Positions 18,806-27,823 of a stretch of 64,000 nucleotides of DNA are shown here, in pieces (positions within the stretch are counted from its first letter, which is position 1; each line of letters starts with the position of its first letter). Origin of the DNA: Siculibacillus sp. (lineage in GTDB: Bacteria > Pseudomonadota > Alphaproteobacteria > Rhizobiales > Ancalomicrobiaceae); contig JAOTSD010000003.1 in NCBI GenBank assembly GCA_030247555.1, positions 1 to 64,000 on the forward strand. The letters run 5' to 3'. The notes beneath the pieces were generated by a model. It did not search any database and was not told where the DNA came from. It saw only the letters and a program-made list of their open reading frames with translations. Both the position numbers and the translations under genes were made by a program.

Positions 18806-19888
18806 ATGCGCGTCGACCTCTTCGATTTCGAGCTGCCTCCGGAAGCCATCGCCCTGCGCCCCGCCGACCCGCGGGAGCGCGCGCGTCTGCTCGTGGTACG
18901 GCCGGGGAGCGAGCCGGAGTTCACCGACGCGACCGTCGGCGACCTTCCGGGCCTCCTTCGTCCCGGCGACGCGCTGGTCTTCAACGACACGCGCGTCATT
19001 CCGGCGGAACTGCAGGGTGTCCGCGTCCGCGACGGCAATCCAGTGGCGGTCGCCTTCAACCTCATCGAGCGGGCGAGCGCCGACCGCTGGCGCGCCTTCG
19101 CGCGGCCGGGCAAGCGCCTGAAGCTCGGCGATCGGGTGCGGTTCGGCGAGGAGGGGCGGGCCTGCCTGCTCGGCGAGGTGTGGGCGGGCGTCGTGGCGAA
19201 AGGTGAGGACGGCATCGTCGATCTCGCCTTCGACTACGCCGGTCCCGATCTCGACCGGGCCATCCATGCAGTCGGCAACATGCCGCTGCCGCCCTACATC
19301 TCGGCCAAGCGCAAAGCCGACGAACGCGACGTCAGCGACTACCAGACCATCTTCGCCCGCGAGGAGGGGGCGGTCGCCGCTCCGACCGCCGGACTGCATT
19401 TCACCCCGGAGATGATGGCGCGGCTCGATGAGGCCGGCGTCGAGCGCCATTTCGTGACGCTGCACGTCGGGGCGGGGACGTTCCTGCCGGTCAAGGTCGA
19501 GGACACCGCCGACCACGTCATGCATTTCGAGAGCGGCCACCTCTCGGCGGCGACGGCCGAACGACTGAACGCGGCCAGGGCGGGCGGCGGGCGGATCATC
19601 GCGGTGGGGACGACGTCGCTCCGGATCCTCGAGAGCGCCTGCGACGAGAGCGGGCGGCTCTCGGCGTTCTCGGGGGCGACCGACATCTTCATCACGCCGG
19701 GGCGGACCGTCCGTTCGGTCGACGCACTGATGACCAACTTCCACCTGCCGCGTTCGACGTTGTTCATGCTGGTCGCCGCCTTCTCCGGTCTCGACCGGAT
19801 GCGGGCGGCCTATGCCCATGCGATCGCGACCGGCTACCGCTTCTATTCCTACGGCGACGCGTCGCTCATCTTCCCCGAGGCGCCATGA
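18806..19888 (+). CDS. queA: tRNA preQ1(34) S-adenosylmethionine ribosyltransferase-isomerase
   Basis: Queuosine pathway enzyme that transfers and isomerises the ribosyl group of SAM onto preQ1 at tRNA position 34 to give epoxyqueuosine. The 360-residue protein has the family N-terminus [20 protein letters not shown], the block [15 protein letters not shown], and the later segments [22 protein letters not shown] and [10 protein letters not shown]. It ends in SLIFPEAP. The last bases overlap the tgt start (ATGA), so queA and tgt form an operon catalysing two steps of the same pathway. Confidence 0.97.
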   Translation: MRVDLFDFELPPEAIALRPADPRERARLLVVRPGSEPEFTDATVGDLPGLLRPGDALVFNDTRVIPAELQGVRVRDGNPVAVAFNLIERASADRWRAFARPGKRLKLGDRVRFGEEGRACLLGEVWAGVVAKGEDGIVDLAFDYAGPDLDRAIHAVGNMPLPPYISAKRKADERDVSDYQTIFAREEGAVAAPTAGLHFTPEMMARLDEAGVERHFVTLHVGAGTFLPVKVEDTADHVMHFESGHLSAATAERLNAARAGGGRIIAVGTTSLRILESACDESGRLSAFSGATDIFITPGRTVRSVDALMTNFHLPRSTLFMLVAAFSGLDRMRAAYAHAIATGYRFYSYGDASLIFPEAP

Positions 19889-21033
19889 GCGAGACGGCTT
19901 CCCCGACCCCCGAGTTCGGCTTCACCCTCCACACCACCGACGGGCGGGCCCGGCGCGGCACGGTGACGACGGCGCACGGAGAGATCCGCACGCCGGCCTT
20001 CATGCCGGTCGGCACCCAGGCGACGGTCAAGTGCATGTATCCGGCGCAGGTGCGCGAGCTCGGCGCCGACGTCATCCTCGGCAACACCTATCATCTGATG
20101 TTGCGTCCGGGCGCCGAGCGGGTGGCGAAGCTCGGAGGCCTGCATCACCTGATGAACTGGCCGCACCCGATTCTCACCGATTCGGGTGGCTTCCAAGTCA
20201 TGTCGCTCGCCCAGCTCCGGAAGATCACCGAGAAGGGCGTCACCTTCCGCTCCCACATCGACGGATCGCGCCACGAGTTGACGCCGGAGCGGTCGATCGA
20301 GATCCAGGGTCTGCTCGGCTCCGACATCCAGATGCAGCTCGACGAGTGCGTCGCGCTGCCGGCGGAGCGGAAAGAAATGGAGCGGGCGATGGAACTGTCG
20401 CTGCGCTGGGCGGAGCGGTCGAAGGCGGCGTTCTTCGGAAAGAGGGGCCACGGCATCTTCGGAATCGTCCAAGGGGGCGACGACGAAGCGCTGCGACTGA
20501 AGTCGGCGCGGGGGCTGATCGACATCGGCTTCCACGGGTACGCCCTCGGCGGCCTCGCCGTCGGCGAGCCTCAGGAGGTGATGCTCCGGGTGATCGAGGC
20601 GACCGCTCCGGCGCTGCCGGCGGACGCGCCGCGCTACCTGATGGGCGTCGGCACGCCGCACGACATCCTCGAGGCGGTCGCCCGCGGCATCGACATGTTC
20701 GACTGCGTCATGCCGACTCGTGCCGGCCGCCATGGCCAGGTCTTCACCCGCCGCGGCCGGGTGAACCTCAAGAACGCCCGCCACGCCGACGATCCCCGCC
20801 CGCTCGACGAGCTCTCCGACTGTCCGGCGGCACGCGACTGGTCGCGGGCCTATCTGCATCATCTGGTGCGCACCGGCGAGGCGCTCGGCGCCATGCTGCT
20901 CACCTGGGTGAACCTCGCCTACTACCAGTCGCTGATGGCCGACGCCCGGGCGGCGATCGAGGCGGGGCGCTGGGCCGACCACAAGGCCGAGGTCGAAGCC
21001 GGCTGGGCGCGGGGCGACGTCGAGCCGATGTGA
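19885..21033 (+). CDS. tgt: Queuine/preQ1 tRNA-guanine transglycosylase (zinc ligands altered)
   Basis: Exchanges guanine 34 for preQ1 in GUN-anticodon tRNAs. Catalytic Asp99 (TDSGGFQ) and Asp273 ([11 protein letters not shown]) are both present, as is GIVQGG (residues 193-198). The normal zinc site of bacterial Tgt (C-x-C-x-x-C and a downstream H) is largely missing. Aligning [18 protein letters not shown] with the family puts Ser311, Cys313 and Ala316 at the three cysteine positions, and Val342 (TWVN) at the histidine position. Otherwise the 382-residue protein looks intact and in operon with queA, so it is probably functional. The loss may be a feature of this lineage. Confidence 0.93.
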   Translation: MSETASPTPEFGFTLHTTDGRARRGTVTTAHGEIRTPAFMPVGTQATVKCMYPAQVRELGADVILGNTYHLMLRPGAERVAKLGGLHHLMNWPHPILTDSGGFQVMSLAQLRKITEKGVTFRSHIDGSRHELTPERSIEIQGLLGSDIQMQLDECVALPAERKEMERAMELSLRWAERSKAAFFGKRGHGIFGIVQGGDDEALRLKSARGLIDIGFHGYALGGLAVGEPQEVMLRVIEATAPALPADAPRYLMGVGTPHDILEAVARGIDMFDCVMPTRAGRHGQVFTRRGRVNLKNARHADDPRPLDELSDCPAARDWSRAYLHHLVRTGEALGAMLLTWVNLAYYQSLMADARAAIEAGRWADHKAEVEAGWARGDVEPM

Positions 21034-21159
21034 CGGACGGCGCGGGTGGCGGCCGTCTCGCGCATTCGTCGGACCCGGCCATGCCGGTGTGGCGCTTTTC
21101 GCGGCCGCCGGTCGTGCTAGGCTCTCCGTTCCACGGATCATGCTCCCTCGGAGGCCGTC

Positions 21160-21549
21160 ATGCTCGACCACATCGGCGTTCCCGTTCGCGATCTCGCCCT
21201 GTCGAAGGCCTTCTACGAGAAGGCGCTGGCGCCGCTCGGCTACGGCGTCGTTCTGGAACTCGGTCCGGAAGTGACCGGCGGGGCCGGTTTCGTCGGTTTC
21301 GGCCGGCCGGGCAAGCCGCAGTTCTGGATCTCCACCGGCACGCCGCTGACCGGCGTGTTGCACGTCGCCTTCAAGGCGCTGGAGCGGTCGCGAGTGGCGG
21401 CCTTCCATGCCGCGGCGCTCGCCGCCGGCGGGCGCGACAACGGCGGGCCGGGTTTGCGCCCGCACTACCACCCGAACTACTACGGTGCCTTCGTCTTCGA
21501 CCCGGACGGCCACAACGTCGAGGCGGTCTGCCACGAGCCCGAGGGCTGA
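21160..21549 (+). CDS. VOC (glyoxalase/bleomycin resistance) family protein
   Basis: A 129-residue single-domain vicinal oxygen chelate protein. The start MLDHIGVPVRDLALSKAFYE is the standard first beta-alpha unit with the first metal His. The second half has HVAFKALERSRVAAFHAAAL, and the end AFVFDPDGHNVEAVCH carries the last metal-binding acidic residue. Many relatives are annotated as lactoylglutathione-lyase-like, but the substrate cannot be told. An ATG at 21160 with GGAGG upstream makes a clear start. It stands alone between tgt and azlC. Confidence 0.88.
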   Translation: MLDHIGVPVRDLALSKAFYEKALAPLGYGVVLELGPEVTGGAGFVGFGRPGKPQFWISTGTPLTGVLHVAFKALERSRVAAFHAAALAAGGRDNGGPGLRPHYHPNYYGAFVFDPDGHNVEAVCHEPEG

Positions 21550-21646
21550 GCGTCGGTCGCGATCGGCACCGCGGCGACATGCTCCCGCCCGCCTTCGAAG
21601 GGGGAGGGTGGCGGGGCGGATCTTCACTCGTCCCCCGACGATTTCC

Positions 21647-22444
21647 ATGTCGACACCGACCGATGCGGAGCCCCATCTCTCGACCACGCGCTGGTTCACC
21701 GCCGGCATGCGTGCGTTCTTCTCGCTGCCGGCCTTCATCCTGATGGCGGCCTTCACCGGATTCGGCGGCCTCGCCCATGCGAGCGGGGTGACGCTCGCCC
21801 AAGCGGTGGCGATGTCGGGGCTGATCTGGGCGCTGCCGTCGATGGTGGTGCTGGTCGGCGCCATCAAGGCGGGGACGCCGATCCTCGCCACGGCCATCGC
21901 GGTGTCGCTCTCGGCCGTCCGCCTGATGCCGATGACCATGGCGCTGACGCCGATCCTGCGCGACGAGAAGACGCCGAGATGGCAGCTCTACTGGGCCTCC
22001 CATTTCGTCGCCGTCACCGCCTGGGTGTTCGGCATGACCAAGCTGCCGAGCATGGCGCGGGCGGCGCGCGTGCCCTATTTCGTCGGCTTCGCCATGACCC
22101 TGACGGTGGTCAACATGGGGGTCACGGCGGTGTCCTGGTGGGCGAGCGCGGCCCTGCCGCCGGTCGCCGCGGCCGCGCTGGTGCTGCTGACGCCGCTCTA
22201 CTTCATCGTCTCGCTGTGGCGGGCGGCCGAGCGGGCGCCGACCGACCGGATCGCGCTGGTGATCGGCATGGCGATCATGCCGGGGGCCCATCATCTGACC
22301 CCTGAGTTCGCGCTGCTCCTGACCGGGCTCCTCGGCGGCAGCATCGCTTTCGTCCTCGCCCGGCTGCTCCGGCGGCGGCCCGCGGCGGCGGCGGGAACGG
22401 CGGCGGCGGACCTGCCGGCCGATGTGGCGGAGGAGGAGCGATGA
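21647..22444 (+). CDS. AzlC-family branched-chain amino-acid exporter subunit
   Basis: Inner-membrane protein of 265 residues with about seven hydrophobic segments: FILMAAFTGFGGLA, VAMSGLIWALPSMVVLVGAI, IAVSLSAVRLMPMTMAL and more. The block containing SAVRLMPMTMAL is the characteristic AzlC region. AzlC pairs with the small protein AzlD to export branched-chain or related amino acids. The start at 21647 follows a GGAGGG-type sequence further upstream; several codons of leeway remain. The partner azlD overlaps by 4 bp (ATGA) but is interrupted, so the pair may be non-functional. Confidence 0.85.
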   Translation: MSTPTDAEPHLSTTRWFTAGMRAFFSLPAFILMAAFTGFGGLAHASGVTLAQAVAMSGLIWALPSMVVLVGAIKAGTPILATAIAVSLSAVRLMPMTMALTPILRDEKTPRWQLYWASHFVAVTAWVFGMTKLPSMARAARVPYFVGFAMTLTVVNMGVTAVSWWASAALPPVAAAALVLLTPLYFIVSLWRAAERAPTDRIALVIGMAIMPGAHHLTPEFALLLTGLLGGSIAFVLARLLRRRPAAAAGTAAADLPADVAEEER

Positions 22445-22800
22445 GCGGCCTCTCCTTCGATGCGATCGGAACGTGGTGGTGGCCGTGGGTGTTCATCCTC
22501 ACGGCCGGATGGCTCGCCAACGACATGTGGCGCTTCCTCGGCGTCGCCTTCTCCGGGCGGCTGACCGAGACGAGCCCGGTCTTCGCCTGGGTCAAGGCCG
22601 TGGCGACGTCGCTGGTCGCCGGTGTCATCGCCCAGTAGGTGCTGTTTCCGACCGGCGATCTCGCCGCCACCAGCGCGACGTTGCGGCTCGGCGCGGTGGC
22701 GATCGGCTTCGTCGCCTTCCGGCTCGGACGGCAACACATCTTCGTCGGTGTCGCCGCCGGCGAAGCCGCCTTCGTGCTCGGCTCGTGGACGGGGATCTAG
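22441..22800 (+). pseudogene. azlD-like gene interrupted by in-frame TAG
   Basis: The frame begins MSGLSFDAIGTWWWPWVFIL and matches the small AzlD partner of AzlC. After 65 codons a TAG occurs at 22636-22638, and the same frame then continues for 53 codons (VLFPTGDLAATSATLRLGA to VLGSWTGI) to a TAG at 22798-22800. The C-terminal half keeps hydrophobic, AzlD-like sequence and codon bias, so the interruption looks recent. It could be a one-base change from a TTG leucine codon. A GTG directly after the TAG could allow reinitiation. A sequencing error or programmed readthrough cannot be excluded. Confidence 0.8.
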
Positions 22801-22801
22801 A

Positions 22802-23056
22802 TCAGCGCGACAGCCTCGGCACCAGCGAAAGCACCACCAGCACGATCACCGCGCCGATCGCGGCGCGGATGATCTCGCCGATCAGGCCGTGGCCGAGGGC
22901 GAGGCCGAGGCGCGGCAGCACGAAGCCGGCCACAGCGGCACCGACGATCCCGAGGACGGCGTTGACAAGGAAGCCGAAGCCGCCGCCGCGCACCAAGAGG
23001 CCGGCGAGCCAACCGGCGACGGCGCCGACCAGGATCCAGACGATGAGACCGATCAT
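22802..23056 (-). CDS. GlsB/YeaQ/YmgE-family membrane protein
   Basis: An 84-residue very hydrophobic protein with three membrane segments: LIVWILVGAVAGWLAGLLV, FLVNAVLGIVGAAVAGFVLP and IIRAAIGAVIVLVVLSLV, the last close to the C-terminus. The glycine-rich repeat GAVAGWLAG is typical of this transglycosylase-associated/stress-response family, whose function is poorly known. It starts 24 bp after the HIT protein gene stop and is probably co-transcribed with it. A GGAGAAGTTCC stretch provides the ribosome-binding site. Its end lies 1 bp from the convergent azlD remnant. Confidence 0.87.
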   Translation of the reverse strand: MIGLIVWILVGAVAGWLAGLLVRGGGFGFLVNAVLGIVGAAVAGFVLPRLGLALGHGLIGEIIRAAIGAVIVLVVLSLVPRLSR

Positions 23057-23080
23057 GGAACTTCTCCTCGGAGTAGGGTG

Positions 23081-23506
23081 TCAGGCGAGTACGGCGCGGA
23101 TCTTCTCGGCGTGGGCGGCGAGGATCTTCTGGTCTGCGAAGGGGCGGGGCAGCCGCCGCACGGTGTCGGCCATCTGGCGCGGCATGACGTGGAAATGGAG
23201 GTGGAAGACCTCCTGACCGCCGGCCTTCTCCGAGAACTGCTGGATGGTGACGCCGTCGGCGATGAAGGCCGCCTTCACCGCGATCGCCATCTTCTGCACC
23301 GTGGCGATCACCGCGGCGAGATCGTCGGGGCGGATGTCGAGGATGTTGCGGGCCTCGGCCTTGGGGATCACCAGGACGTGCCCGTCGACCGCCGGCATGA
23401 CGTCCATGAAGGCGAGCGTCGCCTCGTCCTCGAAGACCACATGGGCGGGGATCTCGCCGCGCAGGATCTTGGCGAAGACGTTGGTGTCGTCGTAGGCGGT
23501 GGTCAT
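23081..23506 (-). CDS. HIT-family nucleotide hydrolase
   Basis: A 141-residue Hint-type histidine-triad protein that hydrolyses AMP-linked substrates in characterised members. The N-terminal NVFAKILRGEIPAHVVFEDE is typical, and the catalytic triad lies in HLHFHVMP (residues about 103-110). It lacks a signal peptide. It is upstream of the small GlsB-type membrane gene on the same strand. The start has a GAGGCCCC stretch upstream, a weak ribosome-binding site. Confidence 0.94.
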   Translation of the reverse strand: MTTAYDDTNVFAKILRGEIPAHVVFEDEATLAFMDVMPAVDGHVLVIPKAEARNILDIRPDDLAAVIATVQKMAIAVKAAFIADGVTIQQFSEKAGGQEVFHLHFHVMPRQMADTVRRLPRPFADQKILAAHAEKIRAVLA

Positions 23507-23597
23507 CGAGGGGCCTCTCGGTGCGTGAAACGGTCGCCCGGACTTTCGGACGGCGGGGGCGGTCGGTCAAGCCGACGCGACGCGGAGGAGGGCGGCG

Positions 23598-24791
23598 TCA
23601 GCGCTTCGGCCGGTCGCCGTAGGGGGAGGTGGCGAGGAGTTCGGCGTCGGCCTCGACCACCGCCTCGCGTTCCTCGGCGAGGAAGCGATCGACCGCGGCG
23701 CGCAGGCCGGGATCGCGGACGAGATGGGCCGAGCGGGTCTCGACCGGCAGGTAGCCGCGGGCGAGCTTGTGTTCGCCCTGTGCCCCGGCTTCGACGCGCG
23801 ACAGGCCCCGGGCGATCGCCCAGTCGATAGCCCGATGGTAACAGACCTCGAAATGCAGGAAGGGCAGGTCTTCGACCGTTCCCCACCAGCGGCCGTAGAG
23901 GGCTTCGTCGCCGATGAAGTTGAGCGCCCCGCCGATGCGCCGGCCGTGGCGCTTCGCCATCACCAGCAGCACCCGGTCGGCCATGGTGGCGCCGATACGG
24001 GCGAAGAAGTCGCGGGTGAGGTAGGGATGGCCCCATTTGCGCGAGCCGGTGTCCATGTAGAAGGCGAAGAAGGCGTCCCAGTCGGCCTCCCCGATGTCGG
24101 CGCCGGTCAGCATCTCGATCTCGACGCCGTCGGCCATCGCCTCGCGCCGTTCCCGCACCAGCTGTTTGCGGCGGCGGCCGAGGAGAGTGGAGAGGAAGTC
24201 GTCGTAGTCGCGATAGCCGCGATTGGGCCAGTGGAACTGGCGATCGATCCGCCGCGACCAGCCGGCGGCGGCGAAGGCGGTCGCATCCTCGTCGATCAGG
24301 AAGGTGGCGTGGGCGGAGGAGAAGCCGGCGTTTCCGGTCAGCGCCTCGAGCCCGGCGACCAGCATGCGGCGGCGCGCGGCGCGCGTCTCCTCATCGCCGG
24401 GGCCGACGAGGAGACGCGGGCCGGTGACCGGGGTGAACGGCACCGAGACCTGGATCTTGGGATAGTAGCGCCCACCGGCGCGCTCGAGGGCGCGCGCCCA
24501 GCCATGATCGAAGACGTATTCGCCCTGGCTGTGGGTCTTGACCCAGTTCGGGACGATCGCCGCCGGGCGGCCGTCGGCGCCGTCGATCACCAGATGGCGG
24601 GGATGCCAGCCGGCCTCGGGGGCCGCCGAACCGGAGGCTTCGAGGGCGACGAAGAAGTCGTGGGAGAGGAGCGGATCGGGTCGCGCTGCGGTGCCGGCGG
24701 CGCAGCGGTCCCAGTCGGAGCGATCGATTTCGGCGACGCCGGCGGCGATACGGATCGCCACTTCCTCACCCGTGCCCCGCCGATCGCTCAT
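23598..24791 (-). CDS. GNAT-superfamily protein, peptidogalycan-biosynthesis-like (DUF482)
   Basis: A 397-residue member of the DUF482/COG3146 family with a tandem GNAT fold. Recognisable blocks are WDRCAAGTAARPDPLLSHDF, GEYVFDHGWARA, YYPKIQVSVPFTPVTGPRLL, HWPNRGYRDYDDFLSTL and GGALNFIGDEALYGRWWGT. The family is annotated as predicted N-acyltransferase; reactions are not established. The ATG at 24791 is preferred because it gives the family-like N-terminus. A longer in-frame start reaches 24863 but adds only an Arg-rich stretch. Confidence 0.88.
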   Translation of the reverse strand: MSDRRGTGEEVAIRIAAGVAEIDRSDWDRCAAGTAARPDPLLSHDFFVALEASGSAAPEAGWHPRHLVIDGADGRPAAIVPNWVKTHSQGEYVFDHGWARALERAGGRYYPKIQVSVPFTPVTGPRLLVGPGDEETRAARRRMLVAGLEALTGNAGFSSAHATFLIDEDATAFAAAGWSRRIDRQFHWPNRGYRDYDDFLSTLLGRRRKQLVRERREAMADGVEIEMLTGADIGEADWDAFFAFYMDTGSRKWGHPYLTRDFFARIGATMADRVLLVMAKRHGRRIGGALNFIGDEALYGRWWGTVEDLPFLHFEVCYHRAIDWAIARGLSRVEAGAQGEHKLARGYLPVETRSAHLVRDPGLRAAVDRFLAEEREAVVEADAELLATSPYGDRPKR

Positions 24792-24878
24792 GCCGTCGCT
24801 TCTCCAACTCGCCCGAGAGGGAGGATAGGGGCGGCGACGGAGTTCGCCAGCCCTTCCCGCCACACCGTCGGAAACGAA

Positions 24879-24902
24879 GAGACCGGCCGCGGGGCCGGTC
24901 TC
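24879..24902 (-). terminator. Hairpin terminator after small exported protein gene
   Basis: GAGACCGGCC and GGCCGGTCTC form a perfect 10-bp stem with a GCGG loop. On the minus strand it follows the exported-protein gene by about 30 bp and is followed by TCTTCGTTTCC. Confidence 0.6.
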
Positions 24903-24932
24903 GGGAGGGGGCGTGCCGGAACGCCGCGCCGC

Positions 24933-25235
24933 TCAGCGGCAGAGGCGGCGGACGTGGCGGTCGCCCCAGTCGTCGTACCAGACCTCGCGCCAGCAACGAC
25001 GCGGAACCACGACCTCTTCCTCGTAGACGCGCACCGGGCGGCGGCGGACGACGTAGGTCTCCGGCTGCGGCTGGGTGAGCGCGTTGCCGAGGATGAGGCC
25101 GCCGACGAGACCGGCGGCGCCGGCGGCGAAGGCGGCACCGGGATCGCCGGCACGGGCCGGCGCGGTGACGACGGCGGTCGACATGGCGATGGTGGCGGCC
25201 GCGGCGGCGGCCAGGACGAACTTCTCGGCGATCAT
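24933..25235 (-). CDS. Small exported protein with glycine-zipper segment
   Basis: A 100-residue protein with an N-terminal signal peptide (Lys at position 5, hydrophobic Ala-rich core, probable cleavage after APARA). It is followed by GAAFAAGAAGLVGGLILGNAL, a glycine-zipper-like hydrophobic stretch. The C-terminal part is rich in Arg, Tyr and Trp with two cysteines (RRCWREVWYDDWGDRHVRRLC). Similar small proteins are common in Hyphomicrobiales envelopes and have no known function. A GAGAGG-type ribosome-binding site precedes the ATG. Confidence 0.78.
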   Translation of the reverse strand: MIAEKFVLAAAAAATIAMSTAVVTAPARAGDPGAAFAAGAAGLVGGLILGNALTQPQPETYVVRRRPVRVYEEEVVVPRRCWREVWYDDWGDRHVRRLCR

Positions 25236-25419
25236 GAGCCTCTCACCTCTCGGGTCGGGCGACGTGCCCGGAAGCGTGGCGTGGGGACCGCGACGATCCC
25301 CTTCGAGTTGCCGGTCGTGACTTCAACGGTCATTCGAGACGAAATCAAGGCGGATGTCGTCGCATGTTCACGGCGGCGGCGACCATCGGGGCTCGCGGTG
25401 AAGAAACGATGACCCGAAC

Positions 25420-26190
25420 TCAGGGCGCGGTCCCGGTCGTGTCGGGGTCGAAGCCCTCGAAGACGATCTGGTCGGCGTGAGCGAGCACCCGGCGGCGCAT
25501 CTCCTCGCTCCTCACCGTCCAACTGATCACCGGCAGGCCGAAGATCCGCCGCGCCACCCAGGGGCCGGGGGCCGGCAGGTCCCCGACGCAGTAGGAGACG
25601 AACTTCGGGCGCGAGCGCGGCGCGTGCAGCAGGTGGCGCAGGGCGAAGCGCTCGATGCGGGTGAAGCGGGCGTAGTACTCGAGGTTGGTGGCCTCGTCGG
25701 CGACGATGCCGTGGGCGACGCCGGGCATGATCCGGTTCGCCGCTTCGACCACGTCGGGATCGAAGGACTTGGTGACCACCGGGCCGCGATAGTTCGCCAG
25801 CCGCTCGGCGACGCGGCGCACCAGCCGGTCGTCGGGGCGGCGGGGAAATTCGCTCTTCAGCTCGAGGCAGAGGCCGACCCGGCCGTCGACCAGCGCCAGG
25901 AGATCGTCGAGCGAGGGGATGCGGTCGTCGGTGCCGGTGATCGGGATGGCCCGCAATTCCGCCATGGTGCGGCGGTCGACGCGGCCGGTCGAGGCCGTCA
26001 GCCGGTCGAGCGTGTCGTCGTGGAAGACCACCACCTCCTCGTCGGCGGAGAGCAGCAGGTCGACTTCGATGTTGTAGCGCTTCTCCACCGCGCGGGCGGC
26101 GGCGCCGAGCGTGTTCTCGATCACGCCGCGGGCCGCGTCGTGCAGGCCACGGTGGGCGATCGGGCGTGCGGTGAGCCAAGAGATGTCCAT
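25420..26190 (-). CDS. Glycerophosphodiester phosphodiesterase family protein
   Basis: A 256-residue cytoplasmic TIM-barrel enzyme of the GDPD family. It begins with the catalytic segment PIAHRGLHDAARGVIENTLGA, which carries the HRG and EN residues. It continues with IEVDLLLSADEEVVVFHDDTLDR (E-D metal ligands and catalytic His) and VGLCLELKSEF. It should hydrolyse glycerophosphodiesters to glycerol-3-phosphate and an alcohol. It lies 17 bp downstream of the RidA-like gene on the same strand and is likely co-transcribed with it. Confidence 0.9.
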   Translation of the reverse strand: MDISWLTARPIAHRGLHDAARGVIENTLGAAARAVEKRYNIEVDLLLSADEEVVVFHDDTLDRLTASTGRVDRRTMAELRAIPITGTDDRIPSLDDLLALVDGRVGLCLELKSEFPRRPDDRLVRRVAERLANYRGPVVTKSFDPDVVEAANRIMPGVAHGIVADEATNLEYYARFTRIERFALRHLLHAPRSRPKFVSYCVGDLPAPGPWVARRIFGLPVISWTVRSEEMRRRVLAHADQIVFEGFDPDTTGTAP

Positions 26191-26207
26191 CGCTGTCCTC
26201 GCGCGCG

Positions 26208-26669
26208 TCAGGCGACTTCGAAGATGCCTTCGACTTCGACGGCGACGCCGAAGGGCAGGCCCGCGACGCCCATCGCCGAGCGCGAGTGACGGCCGCGATC
26301 ACCGAAGACGTCGACCATCAGGTCGGAGGCGCCGTTGACCACCTTGGGGTGGTCGGTGAACTCGAGGGTGGAATTGACGAAGCCGGTGAGCTTGACCACC
26401 CGGGCGAGCTTCTCCAGATCGCCGACGGCGGCCTTCAACTGGGCGATCAGGTTGATTGCGCAGAGACGGGCGGCGGCGCGGCCGGTGTCGAGGTCGGCGT
26501 CGGCGCCGAGCTTACCGACGAATTCGATGCCCTTCGGGCCGACCGGGATCTGACCGGAGACGAAGACGAGGGCGCCGGTGCGGACGAAGGGCACGTAGTT
26601 GGCGGCCGGCGCAGCGGGGGTCGGCAGGGTGATTCCGAGTTCGGCGAGGCGCGCTTCGACGGTGCTCAT
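26208..26669 (-). CDS. RidA/YjgF-family protein
   Basis: A 153-residue member of the Rid family. Archetypal RidA hydrolyses reactive enamine/imine intermediates. The segments VRTGALVFVSGQIPVGP, ARLCAINLIAQLKAAVGDL and HSRSAMGVAGLPFGVAVEVEG are typical; the last includes the conserved Arg and Glu. The length and N-terminal extension resemble the longer Rid subfamilies rather than archetypal RidA, so the catalytic role is not certain. The ATG at 26669 gives MSTVEARLAELGITLP. It is divergent from the EipB-like gene. Confidence 0.9.
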   Translation of the reverse strand: MSTVEARLAELGITLPTPAAPAANYVPFVRTGALVFVSGQIPVGPKGIEFVGKLGADADLDTGRAAARLCAINLIAQLKAAVGDLEKLARVVKLTGFVNSTLEFTDHPKVVNGASDLMVDVFGDRGRHSRSAMGVAGLPFGVAVEVEGIFEVA

Positions 26670-26889
26670 GGGGTTCGGCTCCGGTGTCGGGACGGCGGCG
26701 GCCGGAACGGCGGACCGCGGGTGTCCCTTCATGTCCGAAATCCGCCCGCTCGGCAATCGACGGCGTCGGGGGGCAGGGTGGCGCCGGCACCGGTCGATTG
26801 AAATCGCCGGCGAAGCGGTCCAAGAGTGGGGAGACGGCACGGGCGGAGACCGCGGCGGCCGTCGAACGGCGAGGCGAACGAGGTCACGA

Positions 26890-27741
26890 ATGGCGGATCG
26901 GACGTACCTGCGGTTTCTCCTCTGCGGCGCCATCGCCGCCGCCGGGGCGACCACGACGGCGGCAGCGTCCGCCGATACGCTGCGCGGGCTCGTCGGCCAT
27001 CGCGCCGTCTACGAGATGACGTTGGCCGATCGCAGCGATCGCGCCGAGGTGGTCGACGTCTCCGGCCGGCTCGTCTACGAGTTTTCCGGCACGGTCTGCG
27101 ACGGTTTCTCCTCGCGCTTCCGGCTGGTGACGAGGCTCACCAACACCGACGGGCGGGCGCGGGTCACCGACATGCGCACCTCGTCCTTCGAGGACACCCG
27201 GAACCGCAGCTTCGATTTCGTCAATCAGAATCTGGTCGACGGCCGGACGGTGGAGGACACCAAGGGCGTCGCTCGCCACGAGGGCGAGGGGACGCGGGTG
27301 ACGGTGGCCGGGGCGGCCGGGGCGCCGCTCGATCTGCCGGCGACGGTACGATTTCCGACCGAACACATGGTCGACCTGATCGAGGCGGCCAAGGCCGGGA
27401 GATCGGTGGCGGAGATCGACCTCTTCGACGGATCCGACGGCGGGCACAAGGTCTTTCGCACCACGGTGGTGATCGGACGCGAGCAGACCGGGCCGGACGA
27501 CACCTCGGACGAACCGGCGGTGGCGCGGTCGGCGTTGGCCGGCGGTAAGCGGCGGTGGCCGGTCGAGATCTCCTATTTCGACCGCTCCAAGGCCGAAGGC
27601 GACGCGCTGCCGGACTATCAACTCGGTTTCCTCGTCTACGAGACCGGGCTGTCGCGGCGGCTGCGGCTGCGTTACGGCGACTTCGCCATCGCCGGGCGGC
27701 TGTCGGGGCTCGAGCCGATCGCGGCGGGCGAGTGCCGCTGA
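26890..27741 (+). CDS. DUF1849 / EipB-like periplasmic protein
   Basis: A 283-residue exported protein of the DUF1849 family, whose Brucella member EipB supports cell-envelope integrity. A signal peptide occupies about residues 1-28 (LLCGAIAAAGATTTAAASA). The mature part begins LRGLVGHRAVYEMTLADR and has the family block VSGRLVYEFSGTVCDGF. Cys70 and Cys282 are placed like the disulfide pair known in EipB. The later segment EISYFDRSKAEGDALPDYQLGF is also conserved. The ATG at 26890 is the first start that gives a proper signal peptide. The protein is most likely a periplasmic beta-spiral protein. Confidence 0.88.
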   Translation: MADRTYLRFLLCGAIAAAGATTTAAASADTLRGLVGHRAVYEMTLADRSDRAEVVDVSGRLVYEFSGTVCDGFSSRFRLVTRLTNTDGRARVTDMRTSSFEDTRNRSFDFVNQNLVDGRTVEDTKGVARHEGEGTRVTVAGAAGAPLDLPATVRFPTEHMVDLIEAAKAGRSVAEIDLFDGSDGGHKVFRTTVVIGREQTGPDDTSDEPAVARSALAGGKRRWPVEISYFDRSKAEGDALPDYQLGFLVYETGLSRRLRLRYGDFAIAGRLSGLEPIAAGECR

Positions 27742-27823
27742 GGTCCGCCGGCGGGGCGGGCGCCGCGAAGGCGCCGGGCTCGCCGGACGGAGGTCGGGTC
27801 GTCGACTCCATCGGGAGTGAGAG

